Shown in pieces: positions 8,579 through 19,800 of a stretch of DNA of 64,000 bases; the first letter of the stretch is position 1, and each line of letters opens with the position of its first letter. The notes below the pieces were generated by a model. It was not told the origin of the DNA and made no database searches. It was given only the letters and a program-made list of their open reading frames with translations. Made by a program: the position numbers and the translations under genes. Origin of the DNA: an uncultured Bacteroidales bacterium (GTDB lineage: Bacteria; Bacteroidota; Bacteroidia; Bacteroidales; Paludibacteraceae); the NCBI GenBank assembly GCA_902798965.1, contig CADBYS010000006.1, positions 1-64,000 of the forward strand, in the 5' to 3' direction.

Positions 8579-11425
8579 ATGGAATACAATTTTCAAGAAA
8601 TTGAACAAAAATGGCAACAGGCGTGGGAACAAGCCAACGCCTACGCCGTGAGCAACCAAAGTGATAAACCGCACTACTATGTGCTGGATATGTTCCCCTA
8701 TCCGTCGGGCGCAGGCTTGCACGTAGGTCACCCGCTCGGATATATAGCCAGCGATATCTACAGCCGTTACAAACGTCAATGCGGCTACAACGTGCTGCAC
8801 CCCATGGGCTTTGATGCCTACGGTCTGCCGGCAGAGCAATATGCCATTCAGACCGGTCAGCACCCCGAGGTGACCACCAACGAGAACATCAAGCGCTACA
8901 TCAGCCAGCTCCGTAAGATCGGCTTCTGCTACGACTGGAGCCGTTCGGTGAAGACCTGCGATCCCGGATTCTATAAGTGGACACAGTGGGCGTTTGTGCA
9001 GATGTTCAACCACTACTACGATACCGCGGCACAGAAAGCCAAACCGATAAGCGAACTTGTGGCACGCTTTGAGGCGGAAGACCCTACATGGGCTACGCTC
9101 AGTGAACGTGAGCAGCAGGAGCGGTTGATGCAATACCGCATCGCGTATCTTGCCGATACCAAGGTCAACTGGTGTCCGGCACTGGGCACCGTGCTCGCCA
9201 ACGACGAGGTGAGCGAGGGTCTGTCGGTTCGCGGCGGATTCCCCGTTGAGCAACGTGTGATGCGTCAGTGGTGCTTGCGCGTGAGTGCTTACGCACCACG
9301 TTTGTTGGAAGGCCTGGATAGGGTGGATTGGACAGAAAGTCTCAAGGAGACTCAAAGAAATTGGATAGGTCGCAGTGAGGGAGCCGAAATGCGATTTGAG
9401 ATAAAGGGGCAGAACAACCCGATTACGATCTTTACTACCCGTGCCGATACCGTGTATGGCGTGACGTTCATGGTGCTCGCTCCGGAGAGTGAGTACGTGG
9501 AGCGTCTGACAACCGCCGAGCAACGCGCAGCAGTTGAGGAATACTTGGGTTGGGTTAAGCACCGCACGGAGCGTGAGCGTATAGCTGACCGCAAGGTGAC
9601 GGGTGTGTTCACCGGTTCGTATGCCATCAACCCGCTGACGAACGCCGAGATACCTATCTGGATCTCCGACTACGTGCTCGCCGGTTACGGCACAGGTGCT
9701 ATCATGGCAGTGCCGGCACACGACAGCCGCGACTATGCTTTCGCCAAGCACTTCAACCTGCCGATCATCCCGCTCATCGAGGGTGCGGATGTGAGCGAGC
9801 AGAGTTTCGATGCCAAAGAAGGTAAGATGATGAACTCGGGCATTCTGAACGGCCTGGAGGTCAAGGATGCCATCGCGAAGATGAAAGAGTACATCACGAA
9901 CACGGGTATTGGCCGTGTGACGGTGAACTACCGCCTGCGTGATGCCATCTTTAGCCGTCAGCGTTACTGGGGCGAACCGTTCCCCGTATATTACAAGGAC
10001 AATATGCCATACACGCTGCCGGAAGAGGCGCTGCCGCTGCAGTTGCCTGAGGTGAAGGACTTCAAGCCGACCGAGACCGGCGAACCGCCGCTTGGTCATG
10101 CACAGTTCTGGGCGTGGGACGAAGCGAACAAGTGCGTAGTCGATAAATCACAAATCACAAATCACAAATCACAAATCTATCCCATCGAGCTCTGCACGAT
10201 GCCGGGCTTTGCGGGATCGAGTGCATACTACCTGCGCTACATGGATCCGCACAACGACGAGGCACTGGTAAGCAAGCAAGCCAATGACTACTGGCAGCAG
10301 GTTGACCTGTATCTCGGCGGTTCGGAGCACGCTACGGGTCACTTGATCTACAGCCGCTTCTGGAACAAGTTCCTATACGACATAGGTGTTGTATGCAAAG
10401 ACGAGCCGTTCAAGAAACTGATTAACCAGGGAATGATCCAGGGACGCTCGAACTTCGTATATCGCTACATCGGCGAGGGTGCAACGGGCAACCTGTATAT
10501 CTCCTACAACCTGATTAACAACCCCGAGTACAAGGATAAGGTGCAGCCTATCCACGTAAACGTGAACATCGTGCACAACGACGTACTGGATATCGATGCC
10601 TTCCGCGCGTGGATGCCTGAGTACAAGAACGCGCAGTTCGTGTTTGCCGACGGCACAAGCTCGGAGGTCGAAGATAACCCGTATATGGGCGCTGCGATGC
10701 CGAAGATGTACATCTGCGGCTGGGCGGTAGAGAAAATGAGTAAGTCGATGTTCAACGTAGTGAACCCCGACGACGTGATAGCCAAGTACGGCGCAGACAC
10801 TTTGCGTCTGTATGAGATGTTCCTTGGTCCGCTGGAGATGTCGAAGCCTTGGGATACGAACGGCATTGACGGTGTGCACCGTTTCCTCAAGAAAGCGTGG
10901 AACATGTACGAGGAGATCAGCGATGCAGAGCCTACCGCTGAAGAGTTGCGCAGTCTGCACAAACTGATCAAGAAAGTGACCTGGGATATCGAGAACTTCT
11001 CGTTCAATACGTCAATCCCGGCATTCATGATTGCGCAGAACGAACTGGCAGCCCTCAAGTGCAACAAACGTGCCATTTTGGAGTCGTTTGCCGTATTGCT
11101 CGCACCCTACGCACCGCATATCGCCGAAGCGATGTACGAGCGGTGCTCAGTCGAAAGTCGAAAGTCGAAAGTCGAAAGCTCCAACTTTGTTATCGACGCT
11201 CCGTGGCCGGAGTGCAATGAGGCTTATCTGGTGGAAGATACGCAGAAGTACCCCGTGCAGTTCAACGGCAAGGTGCGCTTCACCTTGGAGTGCCCGAAGG
11301 ACACGCCGAAGGATGAGGTGGAGAAACTTGTGATGGCACACAGCGAGACTGCCCGCCAGCTGAATGGCGCTACGCCCAAACGCGTGATTGTCGTACCCGG
11401 ACGAATAGTGAACGTAGTACTGTAA
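8579..11425 (+). CDS. leuS: Leucine-tRNA ligase
   Basis: This 948-residue class I aminoacyl-tRNA synthetase charges tRNA-Leu. The HIGH-type motif is HVGHPLGY near residue 47, and the KMSKS loop is [16 protein letters not shown] near residue 717. The CP1 editing domain ([18 protein letters not shown], and the conserved [13 protein letters not shown]) is present. Length is in the range usual for Bacteroidota. It carries two in-frame short-repeat insertions: AAATCAC heptamers around residues 523-534 ([12 protein letters not shown]) and GTCGAAA heptamers around 858-867, just before the C-terminal domain. Both probably lie in surface loops since the gene is otherwise intact and essential. The end is 6 bases before the next gene. 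Confidence 0.97.
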   Translation: MEYNFQEIEQKWQQAWEQANAYAVSNQSDKPHYYVLDMFPYPSGAGLHVGHPLGYIASDIYSRYKRQCGYNVLHPMGFDAYGLPAEQYAIQTGQHPEVTTNENIKRYISQLRKIGFCYDWSRSVKTCDPGFYKWTQWAFVQMFNHYYDTAAQKAKPISELVARFEAEDPTWATLSEREQQERLMQYRIAYLADTKVNWCPALGTVLANDEVSEGLSVRGGFPVEQRVMRQWCLRVSAYAPRLLEGLDRVDWTESLKETQRNWIGRSEGAEMRFEIKGQNNPITIFTTRADTVYGVTFMVLAPESEYVERLTTAEQRAAVEEYLGWVKHRTERERIADRKVTGVFTGSYAINPLTNAEIPIWISDYVLAGYGTGAIMAVPAHDSRDYAFAKHFNLPIIPLIEGADVSEQSFDAKEGKMMNSGILNGLEVKDAIAKMKEYITNTGIGRVTVNYRLRDAIFSRQRYWGEPFPVYYKDNMPYTLPEEALPLQLPEVKDFKPTETGEPPLGHAQFWAWDEANKCVVDKSQITNHKSQIYPIELCTMPGFAGSSAYYLRYMDPHNDEALVSKQANDYWQQVDLYLGGSEHATGHLIYSRFWNKFLYDIGVVCKDEPFKKLINQGMIQGRSNFVYRYIGEGATGNLYISYNLINNPEYKDKVQPIHVNVNIVHNDVLDIDAFRAWMPEYKNAQFVFADGTSSEVEDNPYMGAAMPKMYICGWAVEKMSKSMFNVVNPDDVIAKYGADTLRLYEMFLGPLEMSKPWDTNGIDGVHRFLKKAWNMYEEISDAEPTAEELRSLHKLIKKVTWDIENFSFNTSIPAFMIAQNELAALKCNKRAILESFAVLLAPYAPHIAEAMYERCSVESRKSKVESSNFVIDAPWPECNEAYLVEDTQKYPVQFNGKVRFTLECPKDTPKDEVEKLVMAHSETARQLNGATPKRVIVVPGRIVNVVL
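10145..10178 (+). repeat. AAATCAC heptamers inside leuS
   Basis: Four AAATCAC units plus a partial one lie in frame between the CVVDKSQ and [15 protein letters not shown] segments. Together they encode about 11 polar residues ([10 protein letters not shown]) that look unrelated to the surrounding synthetase sequence. Confidence 0.85.
11150..11177 (+). repeat. GTCGAAA heptamers inside leuS
   Basis: Four perfect GTCGAAA units encode [10 protein letters not shown]-like residues between MYERCS and [14 protein letters not shown]. Three units make 21 bases, so the peptide repeats every seven residues. The frame is kept across the tract. Confidence 0.9.
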
Positions 11426-11431
11426 GGCAAC

Positions 11432-13525
11432 ATGAACCGCAAATCTCTTCCGATAGTCTGTGCAGCGTTTCTCATCGTTGCGATGACGGTTCAGTTCATC
11501 GTGTCGTATAGTCGCGAGAAAGCCGATCTGATGAAACAGATGGAGTATAAGATGGAATTGGCGCAGAAAGATTTCATCTTCGAGATGTACGACATGCACG
11601 AGGCTACGGACGAGATCTCGCATTTCTTTTCGGAGTTTGATGACGATACGCAGGATTTATACACCTTGTTGGAAAGGGTGTTGTGGCATTATCCGACTCT
11701 CTACTGCTGCTATATCACCTACCTACCCGAATGTTCTCCTACCCCGGGACAGTGGTTCAGTCCTACTGCTTTTCGGGTAAAGGGTGATTCAATCATTACT
11801 TACAATGACAATGGTCATATCTCATATGAGGAGCGCGATTGGTATATCCGTGCTTTGAATAGCGGTAAAAACGAAGGGTATTGGAGTTTGCCGTACAATG
11901 ATGGTACTCATGCTGATCCGGTGTTCACGTATTCGCAGAAAGTGTATGACAGTAACGGTAAGTTGACGGGTGTTGCCGGTTCGGATTATACCTTGGTTTG
12001 GACGGAACAATTGTTAGAGGATATCAAGCCCTACAACGATGCTGTTTGTCAATTATTCAGTAACGACGGCACGCTGATCGTCGGAAGTGGGGAAGTGACC
12101 AAACGATACAACATGCTCGTATTCGAGAAAGTGCTGGAGCCGACGGACATGCGTCTGGTTATCAATGTTCCGAAACGTCATATACGTGAAGGTATTGCCG
12201 GCAGCATTCTGATCACGCTTGCGGTACTGCTATCCGGTGTTCTGATTCTGGGGCTACTGCTGCATCATATCCGTCGCGAACACGATGCGCTCGTGCGCGT
12301 ACAGACCACCAACAAGTTGATGGAGAAAGAGATGCAGATCGCTCATGACATTCAGATGGGAATCTTGAAAGGTGACGGGTTACAGGTTACGGGTGACGGG
12401 TTACAGGTTGCGGGTGACGGGGTGCAGCTGGAGGCGAAGTTGATACCGATGAGGGAAGTGGGAGGAGACCTGTATGATTTCCACCGCGAGAAGGATGACT
12501 TGTGGTTCATCATCGGCGATGTGAGCGGTAAAGGCGTACCGGCGGCGATGTTTATGAGCGCGGCGGTGAACCTCTTCCGCGCTGCCGAAGTGCGCGCTAA
12601 TTCTCCCAAAGAGATTATGGAAGAGATGAATGCCGTGCTAAGTGAGAATAATCCTTCCTTTACCTTCGTTACGGCGTTTATCGGTTGCCTGCGTATTCCT
12701 ACAGGCGAACTGCTTTACTGTAATGCCGGGCATTGTGAGCCGTTAATAGTAGAAAGTCGAAAGTCGAAAGTCGAAAGCCTTCAGATGGTTCCAAATATTC
12801 CGTTAGGTTATGATGGCAAGTTCCGGTTTGTGGAACAGGGATGTATGTTAGGCGAAGGCGAGACCCTTGTGCTATATACCGACGGTGTGACCGAAGCACG
12901 CAACAGCACACGAGAGATGTTGGGGATGAAGAGGTGGATGCAACAAGTTGAAAGGGTGTATGGGTTACAGGTTACGGGTAAAGGGTTACAGATTACGGGT
13001 GGCGGATATGTCGAAAGCCTGATCAGTGAGGTGAAGGCGTTTAGTGGGGCGGCGGAACCCACGGACGACATTACGCTGATGACCATCACCAAGACGAGTG
13101 CTGTACAACCGCTCACCCTGCGTGTGGAGAATAAGATGGAAAACTGGCCACAGTTGCGAACGGCACTGCACAACTACGGATTGTGCGCAGGTATGCAGGC
13201 GCGAGCACTCAAGAAGACGGAAATGGCGATTGAGGAAATGGTGGTGAACATCGTCAACTATTCCGGGGCAGAGTGGATGGAGATAGAAGTCGAAAGTCGA
13301 AAGTCGAAAGTCGAAAGCCTCAATGCAAAAGGTTTAGTGGTGACACTGCGGGATAATGGCGGGACGTTTGACCCGACGAAACAGGAAGAGGTAGATACCG
13401 ACACGGTGACAGCCGAGCGGCAGATAGGAGGCTTGGGTATAGCCATAGTTAGGCAGATTGCTGACGAACTAAGTTATCGCCGTGTGGATGATGTAAACGA
13501 ATTGACAATCATAAAAAACATATAA
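11432..13525 (+). CDS. Membrane sensor phosphatase: Cache domain, SpoIIE-type PP2C and HATPase
   Basis: This 697-residue protein has TM1 (about residues 7-24), a periplasmic Cache-type domain (YEERDWYIRALNSGKNEGYW; VAGSDYTL), and TM2 (about 255-278). A cytoplasmic SpoIIE/RsbU PP2C domain follows (GGDLYDF, IGDVSGKGVPAAMFM, LYTDGVTEAR). The C-terminus is an RsbW-like HATPase with N box EEMVVNIVNYS, DNGGTFDP and GGLGIAIVRQIAD. Phosphatase and kinase-like halves of a partner switch are thus on one chain, and the STAS target is encoded 2 bases downstream. It probably senses a small ligand and sets the phosphorylation state of the STAS protein. Four heptamer tracts interrupt it, two of GGTTACG type (residues about 314-330 and 511-525) and two of GTCGAAA type. 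Confidence 0.88.
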   Translation: MNRKSLPIVCAAFLIVAMTVQFIVSYSREKADLMKQMEYKMELAQKDFIFEMYDMHEATDEISHFFSEFDDDTQDLYTLLERVLWHYPTLYCCYITYLPECSPTPGQWFSPTAFRVKGDSIITYNDNGHISYEERDWYIRALNSGKNEGYWSLPYNDGTHADPVFTYSQKVYDSNGKLTGVAGSDYTLVWTEQLLEDIKPYNDAVCQLFSNDGTLIVGSGEVTKRYNMLVFEKVLEPTDMRLVINVPKRHIREGIAGSILITLAVLLSGVLILGLLLHHIRREHDALVRVQTTNKLMEKEMQIAHDIQMGILKGDGLQVTGDGLQVAGDGVQLEAKLIPMREVGGDLYDFHREKDDLWFIIGDVSGKGVPAAMFMSAAVNLFRAAEVRANSPKEIMEEMNAVLSENNPSFTFVTAFIGCLRIPTGELLYCNAGHCEPLIVESRKSKVESLQMVPNIPLGYDGKFRFVEQGCMLGEGETLVLYTDGVTEARNSTREMLGMKRWMQQVERVYGLQVTGKGLQITGGGYVESLISEVKAFSGAAEPTDDITLMTITKTSAVQPLTLRVENKMENWPQLRTALHNYGLCAGMQARALKKTEMAIEEMVVNIVNYSGAEWMEIEVESRKSKVESLNAKGLVVTLRDNGGTFDPTKQEEVDTDTVTAERQIGGLGIAIVRQIADELSYRRVDDVNELTIIKNI
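12371..12419 (+). repeat. GGTTACG/GGTGACG heptamers, seven units
   Basis: Seven imperfect units encode GDGLQVTGDGLQVAGDG between the membrane-proximal helix (AHDIQMGILK) and the PP2C domain. They sit in the linker through which a Cache signal would pass, so unit number could affect signalling. Confidence 0.85.
12749..12776 (+). repeat. GTCGAAA heptamers inside the phosphatase domain
   Basis: Four units, the first degenerate (GTAGAAA), encode [10 protein letters not shown] between GHCEPLI and LQMVPNIPLG. In SpoIIE phosphatases this is a loop after the conserved NAGH motif, which is intact just upstream. Confidence 0.85.
12963..13004 (+). repeat. GGTTACA heptamers, six units
   Basis: Six imperfect units encode GLQVTGKGLQITGG close to the end of the phosphatase domain. 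The family is the same as at 12371-12419, so one gene holds two tracts of this type and two of another. Confidence 0.8.
13289..13316 (+). repeat. GTCGAAA heptamers inside the HATPase domain
   Basis: Four perfect units encode [10 protein letters not shown] between the N box region (NYSGAEWMEIE) and LVVTLRDNGG. This corresponds to a beta-hairpin loop before the G1 box, and both ATP-binding motifs remain intact. Confidence 0.88.
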
Positions 13526-13526
13526 T

Positions 13527-13829
13527 ATGCAAGTGAACATTCAACCGAACGGACAAGAGATGACCGTTCAACTCATTGGCGAACTGGATACCATCGCCAC
13601 CACCGAACAGGCTGACGAACTGAATCAAGTGCTCAGTATTGCTGACAAGTCGCTGGTGATCGATTGCAACGAGATGGAGTATATCTCCTCTGCCGGTCTC
13701 AGGTTCTTTATGCAACTCAAGCGTGAGAGTGAAGCCAAAGGCGGCAAGATCCGTATCTGCAACCTGAACGAAGATGTAGCCGATATCTTCCGTATGAGCG
13801 GGTTTAAGAACATATTTGAGATAGAATAG
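13527..13829 (+). CDS. STAS-domain anti-sigma factor antagonist
   Basis: This 100-residue protein matches the SpoIIAA/RsbV family over its whole length: GELDTIATTEQADEL at the N-terminus and YISSAGLRFFMQL with the regulatory Ser in the ISSAGL motif, followed by RICNLNEDVADIFRMSGF. Such proteins are phosphorylated by an RsbW-like kinase and dephosphorylated by a SpoIIE/RsbU phosphatase; both activities are predicted on the upstream protein, which ends 1 base before this start. The final target (a sigma factor or another enzyme) is not in the window. It could in principle control the neighbouring NRPS operon, but that is inference. Confidence 0.92.
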   Translation: MQVNIQPNGQEMTVQLIGELDTIATTEQADELNQVLSIADKSLVIDCNEMEYISSAGLRFFMQLKRESEAKGGKIRICNLNEDVADIFRMSGFKNIFEIE

Positions 13830-13856
13830 TCGAAAGTCAAAAGTCGAAAGTCAAAA
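13829..13856 (+). repeat. GTCGAAA/GTCAAAA heptamers between the STAS gene and the NRPS
   Basis: Four alternating units begin at the last base of the STAS stop codon and fill part of the 65-base gap before the NRPS start. The remaining gap contains AAAAGACAAA twice. Confidence 0.88.
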
Positions 13857-13894
13857 GACAAAGCCATGTTTGGTTGCTAAAAGACAAAAGAGCC

Positions 13895-16800
13895 ATGAAA
13901 AGTCCATTGAGTCAAGCACAGGCAGGCGTGTACTATGCCTGCGAGACGTCGGTATCCGACGAGTATAATTACCAGAACCCTGTATTGTTTGCATTGCCCG
14001 AAGATGCAGATATAGCACGATTGCAGCAAGCCGTGCATGACGCATTGTGTGCGCACCCGTACCTGTTCAGTCATGTCGTTGTCAACGATGAAGGCGTGCC
14101 GGAGGTTGAGTCGAAAGTCGAAAGTCGAAAGTCGAAAGATGAGTTAGTGCCGGTAAAGGAGCTGACAGAGGAAGAGTGGAAAGCCGCACAAGAGACGTTC
14201 GCCAAGACCATGGATGTTCATGGCGAGAAACTCTATCGCGCGGAAATATATAGAGTCGAAAGTCGAAAGTCAAAAGTCGAAAGCTATCTGTATATTGATT
14301 TGCATCACGTGCTGGCGGATGGATTTTCGGTGACGTTGCTGCTGCGCGATATAGAGCGACTGTACAATGGCAAGAAACCTGCCGGTGAGATGATGGACGG
14401 CGCGGCAATAGCTACCGCTGAGGCTGAGCAACGTGCCGACGAGACGCTGATGGGCGAAGCCCGCGAGTGGTACGCAAAGACTTTCTGCGACGCTGCCGAT
14501 ACGGATTCGCTTCCTATAGTCGAAAGTCAAAAGTCGAAAGTCGAAAGTCAAAAGTCGAAAGCAGATAGTAGATATGAGCATTTTGCGTTGGAATTCAGCA
14601 AGGAGGAGGTGCAAGCCATAGAGAAACGCTTTGGTACGAAAGAGAGCGTGATCATGCAGACTGCTTTTGCTCAGTTGTTGGCAACCTATAGTGCGGAAGA
14701 AAAAGCCTCGTACTGCACGGCATTCTGGGGACGCAGTGACCGCCGGACATTAGGCTCGATCACGATGATGGTTCACACCCTGCCGGTGTTCATGCAGACG
14801 ACTGCCGAGACTCCGATAGCTGATATGCTGCGCGCGATGGACGAGCAACTGCAACTGACGCAGAAGTATCAGTATTACGCCTATCAAGACGCTGTGCGCG
14901 ACTTGGGACTGAACAACCAGGTGATGTTCGTATATCAAGGCTCCGTGCTGGCAGACAAACGCGGTTTGCACCTGGGCGAGAAACAAGTGCCTTACACCGA
15001 TCTGCGTCGTCCTACACCCGGATGGAAACTTTGTGCTGAGTTGTTTGAGGCAGGCGGACAATACTCGCTCAAACTCAGTTACAGCACAGGGGACTACAGC
15101 GAGGCGTTCCTCAAAGAGTTGGCAGAGACCTATACGATGATCGTGCGCTCGATGGTTAAGGCAGAGAAGGTGAGTGAGATCGAGTACTGCTCCGATAGGC
15201 AACTGCAATGGCTCGATGCACTTAACCCCGCAAACCCGCAAGCTGCTGAGGGCAGTCTGGTGGCATTGTTCAAGCAACATGTAGCAGAGCAGCCTGACGC
15301 GATATGCGTGGTGGCGGGCGACAAACGACTGACTTACGCCGAGGTGGACAAGCTCTCTGACAGTCTTGACCCGCAATACACTCAGCGTTGCGGCGAACAT
15401 GTGATCGGGTATTCCGTGCCGCGCAACGAACAGATGATTATTGTGCCACTGGCTATCGCCAAAGCCGGATTGACGGCTATGCCGCTGGATAGTTCGTACC
15501 CGGCAGAGCGTCTGGACTTCATGCGTGCCGACGCTGCGCAATATGAGGGTGGGGATGCGTTTATTCTGCTTTATACGAGCGGCACGACAGGAACACCGAA
15601 AGGCGTGATGCTCAGCGAGCGGAACATTCTCACGTTCTGCCAATTCCACTCGAAACATATAGGTCTCACACCGCAAAGCCGCTACGCTACGTACGCAGGA
15701 TACGGGTTTGATGCGTTCATGCACGATCTGTGGGGCTGCCTGACAGCCGGTGCGGCAATGTACGTCATCGGCGACGATATACGTTTTGACCTTGAGGCTA
15801 TTCACGAATATATATTGAAAGAAGGCATCACACACACGTTCATGACGACGCAGGTGGCTACGCAACTGGTGCAGAACTACCCGGATATACCGTGCCTGCA
15901 GTTCTTGGGTACGGGCGGCGAGAAACTCATGTCGCTTGAGCCGCCAACCTACAGGCTGCAGAACGGTTATGGCCCGACAGAGGCAACGGTATATGTGAGC
16001 AGTTATTGGGTGGAAAAGAACGAGCCGAACATCCCTATCGGTCACCCGAACGACACGGTGCAACTGTTCATCGTCAACAAGTACGGCAAGCGAGTGCCTT
16101 GGGGCGCTGCCGGCGAACTGTTAGCCGCGGGTCCGCAGGTAGGTTTGGGTTACCTGAATCAACCGCAGAGAACTGCCGAGGCGTTCGTGCAGTGGGACGG
16201 CAAGCGTGTGTATCGCACGGGCGATATAGTGCGTTACCGCTACGATGGCGAGATAGAGTTCGTGGGACGTAAGGACGGACAAGTGAAGATCCGTGGTTTC
16301 CGCATCGAGCTCAAGGAGGTGGAGGCGGTGATCCGTCAGTATGAGGGCATCAAGGATGCTACGGTACAGGCGTTTGACTACCCCAGTGGCGGCAAGTTCA
16401 TTGCGGCGTACATCGTGAGCGATCAGAAGATTGACATACAGGCGCTGAATGCGTTTATCATGGATCAGAAACCGCCGTATATGGTGCCCGCCGTGACGAT
16501 GCAGATTGATGCTATACCGCTCAACCAGAACCAGAAAGTGAACAAACGTGCGCTGCCCGAACCCAAAGCCCAGACCGACGAGGTAGCCAAGGAAGCCGCA
16601 CCGATGAATGTGCTTGAGGAGCAACTGGCAGATATCGTAGCAGGTATCGTGAACAACCGCGATTTCGGTATAACTACCGATCTTCGCTACGTGGGACTCA
16701 GTTCGATTTCTGCTATTAAATTGGCTACGCAGGTATATAAGCGCTTCGGTGTGCAGCTTGATGCCAAACTGCTGCTGAAAGGCGCGAATATCCAGCTAAT

Positions 16801-19800
16801 CGAGAACGAGATTCTGAAAGTCCTCATGGACAATGGAATAAGGACCGCTTCGCTAAAGGAGCAAAGACTAAACGGCTTCGACTCGACCATTGGTGACAAG
16901 TCTTTATTCCTTACTCCTTCAGAGAACGAAGTGAACGGTCCTTTCCCATTGTCCCACGCGCAGACCGGTGTGTATTTCGAGTGCATGAAAAACCCGACAT
17001 CCACACTGTACAATATACCCATGCGTGCGCGCCTGCCTAAAGAGATTAGCGACGAGCAACTGCATGCTGCTGTGCTGAAGGTGGCAGGCAACCACCCCGA
17101 ACTGTTCGTACATTTCCGCACGAACGATACCGGCGTGGAGCAGATCATTGATAATAGTTTAGAGTTGAGTGTTGAGCGTTTAGAGAAGAAGGAGGCTGAA
17201 CTTGAGGCGTATAGAGCTGAGTTTGTACGGCCGTTCAACTTGAGCAAAGACCTCTTGTGCCGATTCAGCATCGTGCGCACGGAGCAGGCGTTGTACTTGT
17301 ATTGCGATGTGCATCACTTGGTTTGCGACGGTGCTTCGTACGATGTATTCTTTAACGAACTGTGTGCGTTACTTAACGGCGAGACGATCGACAGGGAGAT
17401 GTGTTCCTACGCACAGTTTGTTGCCGACGAGCAAGCTGCGGTGACCGGCGAGGAGTACGCTGCTGCCAAGGAGTTCTTCCACTCGCAACTGGCAGAGGTG
17501 GAGGGCGTGACGGAACTGGCTGCCGATCTGACGAACCCCAAGGACGGCGAGATAGGGCAGGTATATGCTCCTATTGACCTGCCTGCTGCCGAGAAGTTGG
17601 CACAAGGTGCAGAGGTTACTCCGGCAGGTGTGACGCTGGCAGCGGTGTTCTATACCTTGGCGCGTTTTGCCAATACGGACGAGCTGTGCATCACCACGAT
17701 CTCCAATGGCCGCAGTAACTTGAAGATGGCGAACACCATGGGTATGATGGTCAATACGCTGGCACTGAGCACGAAGATCACCGATCAGACAGTGGGCGAT
17801 TTTATCCGCGAGACAGGTGCGAAGTTCGAAAAGACTTTGGCTCACGAGAACTATCCGTTTGCACAGATTGCTGCGGATTATGACCTGACGGCAGAGATCA
17901 TGTATGCGTATCAGTTGGGCGTGCTCAGCGAATACAAGGTGAACGGAAAGGCGATAGAGACCGAGAATATGGAGCTCAACGTGCCGAAGTTCAAGATTGC
18001 GTTCTATATCGTGGAGGTGGAAGGCAAACCGAGTGTGGCTATCGAGTACGACAACGGTCGTTACAGCCGCGAGCTGATGCAGTCGCTCGCACAATCCGTA
18101 GCTAACGCTATTCGTGGCTTTGCGGCGGATGCCAAGGCAGCACTACGGAAAGTATCGCTCATGGACGAGGCGCAAGCGAAGTTGCTGGATAGCTTCAACG
18201 AGACGGCTGTGGAGTACGACAACACACAGACTATCCTGTCGCTGTTTGAGAAACAAGTACAAAAGACACCCGACGCGTTGGCACTGGTCTATCGCGACAA
18301 ACGCTTCACGTACCGTGAGGTGGATGAGATCTCCGGGCGCATTGCTGCGGGGCTGAAACCGACCACGAACGTGATTGCCATCAAGGTGGAGCGCAGCGAG
18401 TGGATGGTATTGGGCGCGCTGGCAGTTCTGAAGACCGGCTGCGCGTACCTGCCGCTTGACCCGAGTTATCCCGAGGAGCGCCTGAGTTACATGCAGCAAG
18501 ACGCCAATAGTTGTATGTTGCTGACGGAGAAGGAGTTCGAAGAGTTGTCGGGTAATCGAAATATCGATATATCGACATGTCGAAATATCGAAGCCAAGCC
18601 CTCCGACCTGTTCATCCTCCTCTACACCTCCGGTTCGACAGGTGTGCCGAAAGGTGTAATGCTGGAGCACGGCAATCTGGTGGCATTCTGCCACTGGTAC
18701 AAGCGGTACTATGATCTGCACGAAGGGGATAAGGTGGCGGCTTACGCAAGCTTTGGTTTTGATGCCTGCATGATGGATCTTTATCCTGCCTTGACCTCCG
18801 GTGCAGCGGTGTATATCGTTCCGGAAGATCTACGATTGAACCTGCCGGAATTAGGCAGATATTTCGATAGCGAAGGCATCACGCACGCGTTTATGACTAC
18901 GCAGATCGGTTACCAGTTTGCAACGAACGTGGAGTGTCACTCGCTACAACACTTGTCGGTAGGCGGTGAGGCGCTATCTGCCCTGAACCCGCCGACTAAC
19001 TATAAGATGCACAACGGCTATGGCCCGACGGAGTGTACAATCTTTACGACGACCTATCTGGTACGTGAGTACGAGCAGCATATACCTATCGGCAAACCGC
19101 TGGATAACCTGCAACTGTTCATTATGGATACGAACGGTCAGCGTCTGCCACTGGGCGCAACGGGTGAGTTGTGGGTAAGTGGTCCGCAAGTCAGCCGCGG
19201 TTACCTCAATCTGCCCGAGAAGACTGCCGAGACGTTCGTAACATGGGACGGCAAGCGTTGTTACAGAACGGGTGATATAGTAAGGTATCTGCCTGATGGC
19301 AATATTCAGTTTGTAGGTCGTAGGGACGGACAAGTGAAGATTCGCGGTTTCCGCATTGAGCTCAAGGAGGTGGAGGCTGTTATTCGTCAGTTCGAAGGCA
19401 TCAAGGACGCGACGGTACAGGCGTTTGACTATCCGAACGGCGGCAAGTATATCGCTGCGTATGTAGTGAGCGACAAGCCGGTGGATGTTCAGGCGCTGAA
19501 TGCGTTCATCCGCGAGCGCAAACCGCCGTATATGGTTCCGGCTGCCACGATGCAGATTGACGTTATTCCGCTCAACCAGAACCAGAAGGTGAACAAGCGC
19601 GCTCTGCCTGCACCGAAGATCCAGGCGGATGATCATGATTACGTAGCTCCGGCTAATGATACAGAGAAACTCTTTGCGGATATCTTTGCCGGTGTGCTGT
19701 TACTGGATAAGGTTGGCGCCACGGACAACTTCTTTGAGCTGGGCGGTACGTCGCTCATGGTGACGCGTGTGATCATTGAGGCAGACAAAGCCGGCAAGCA

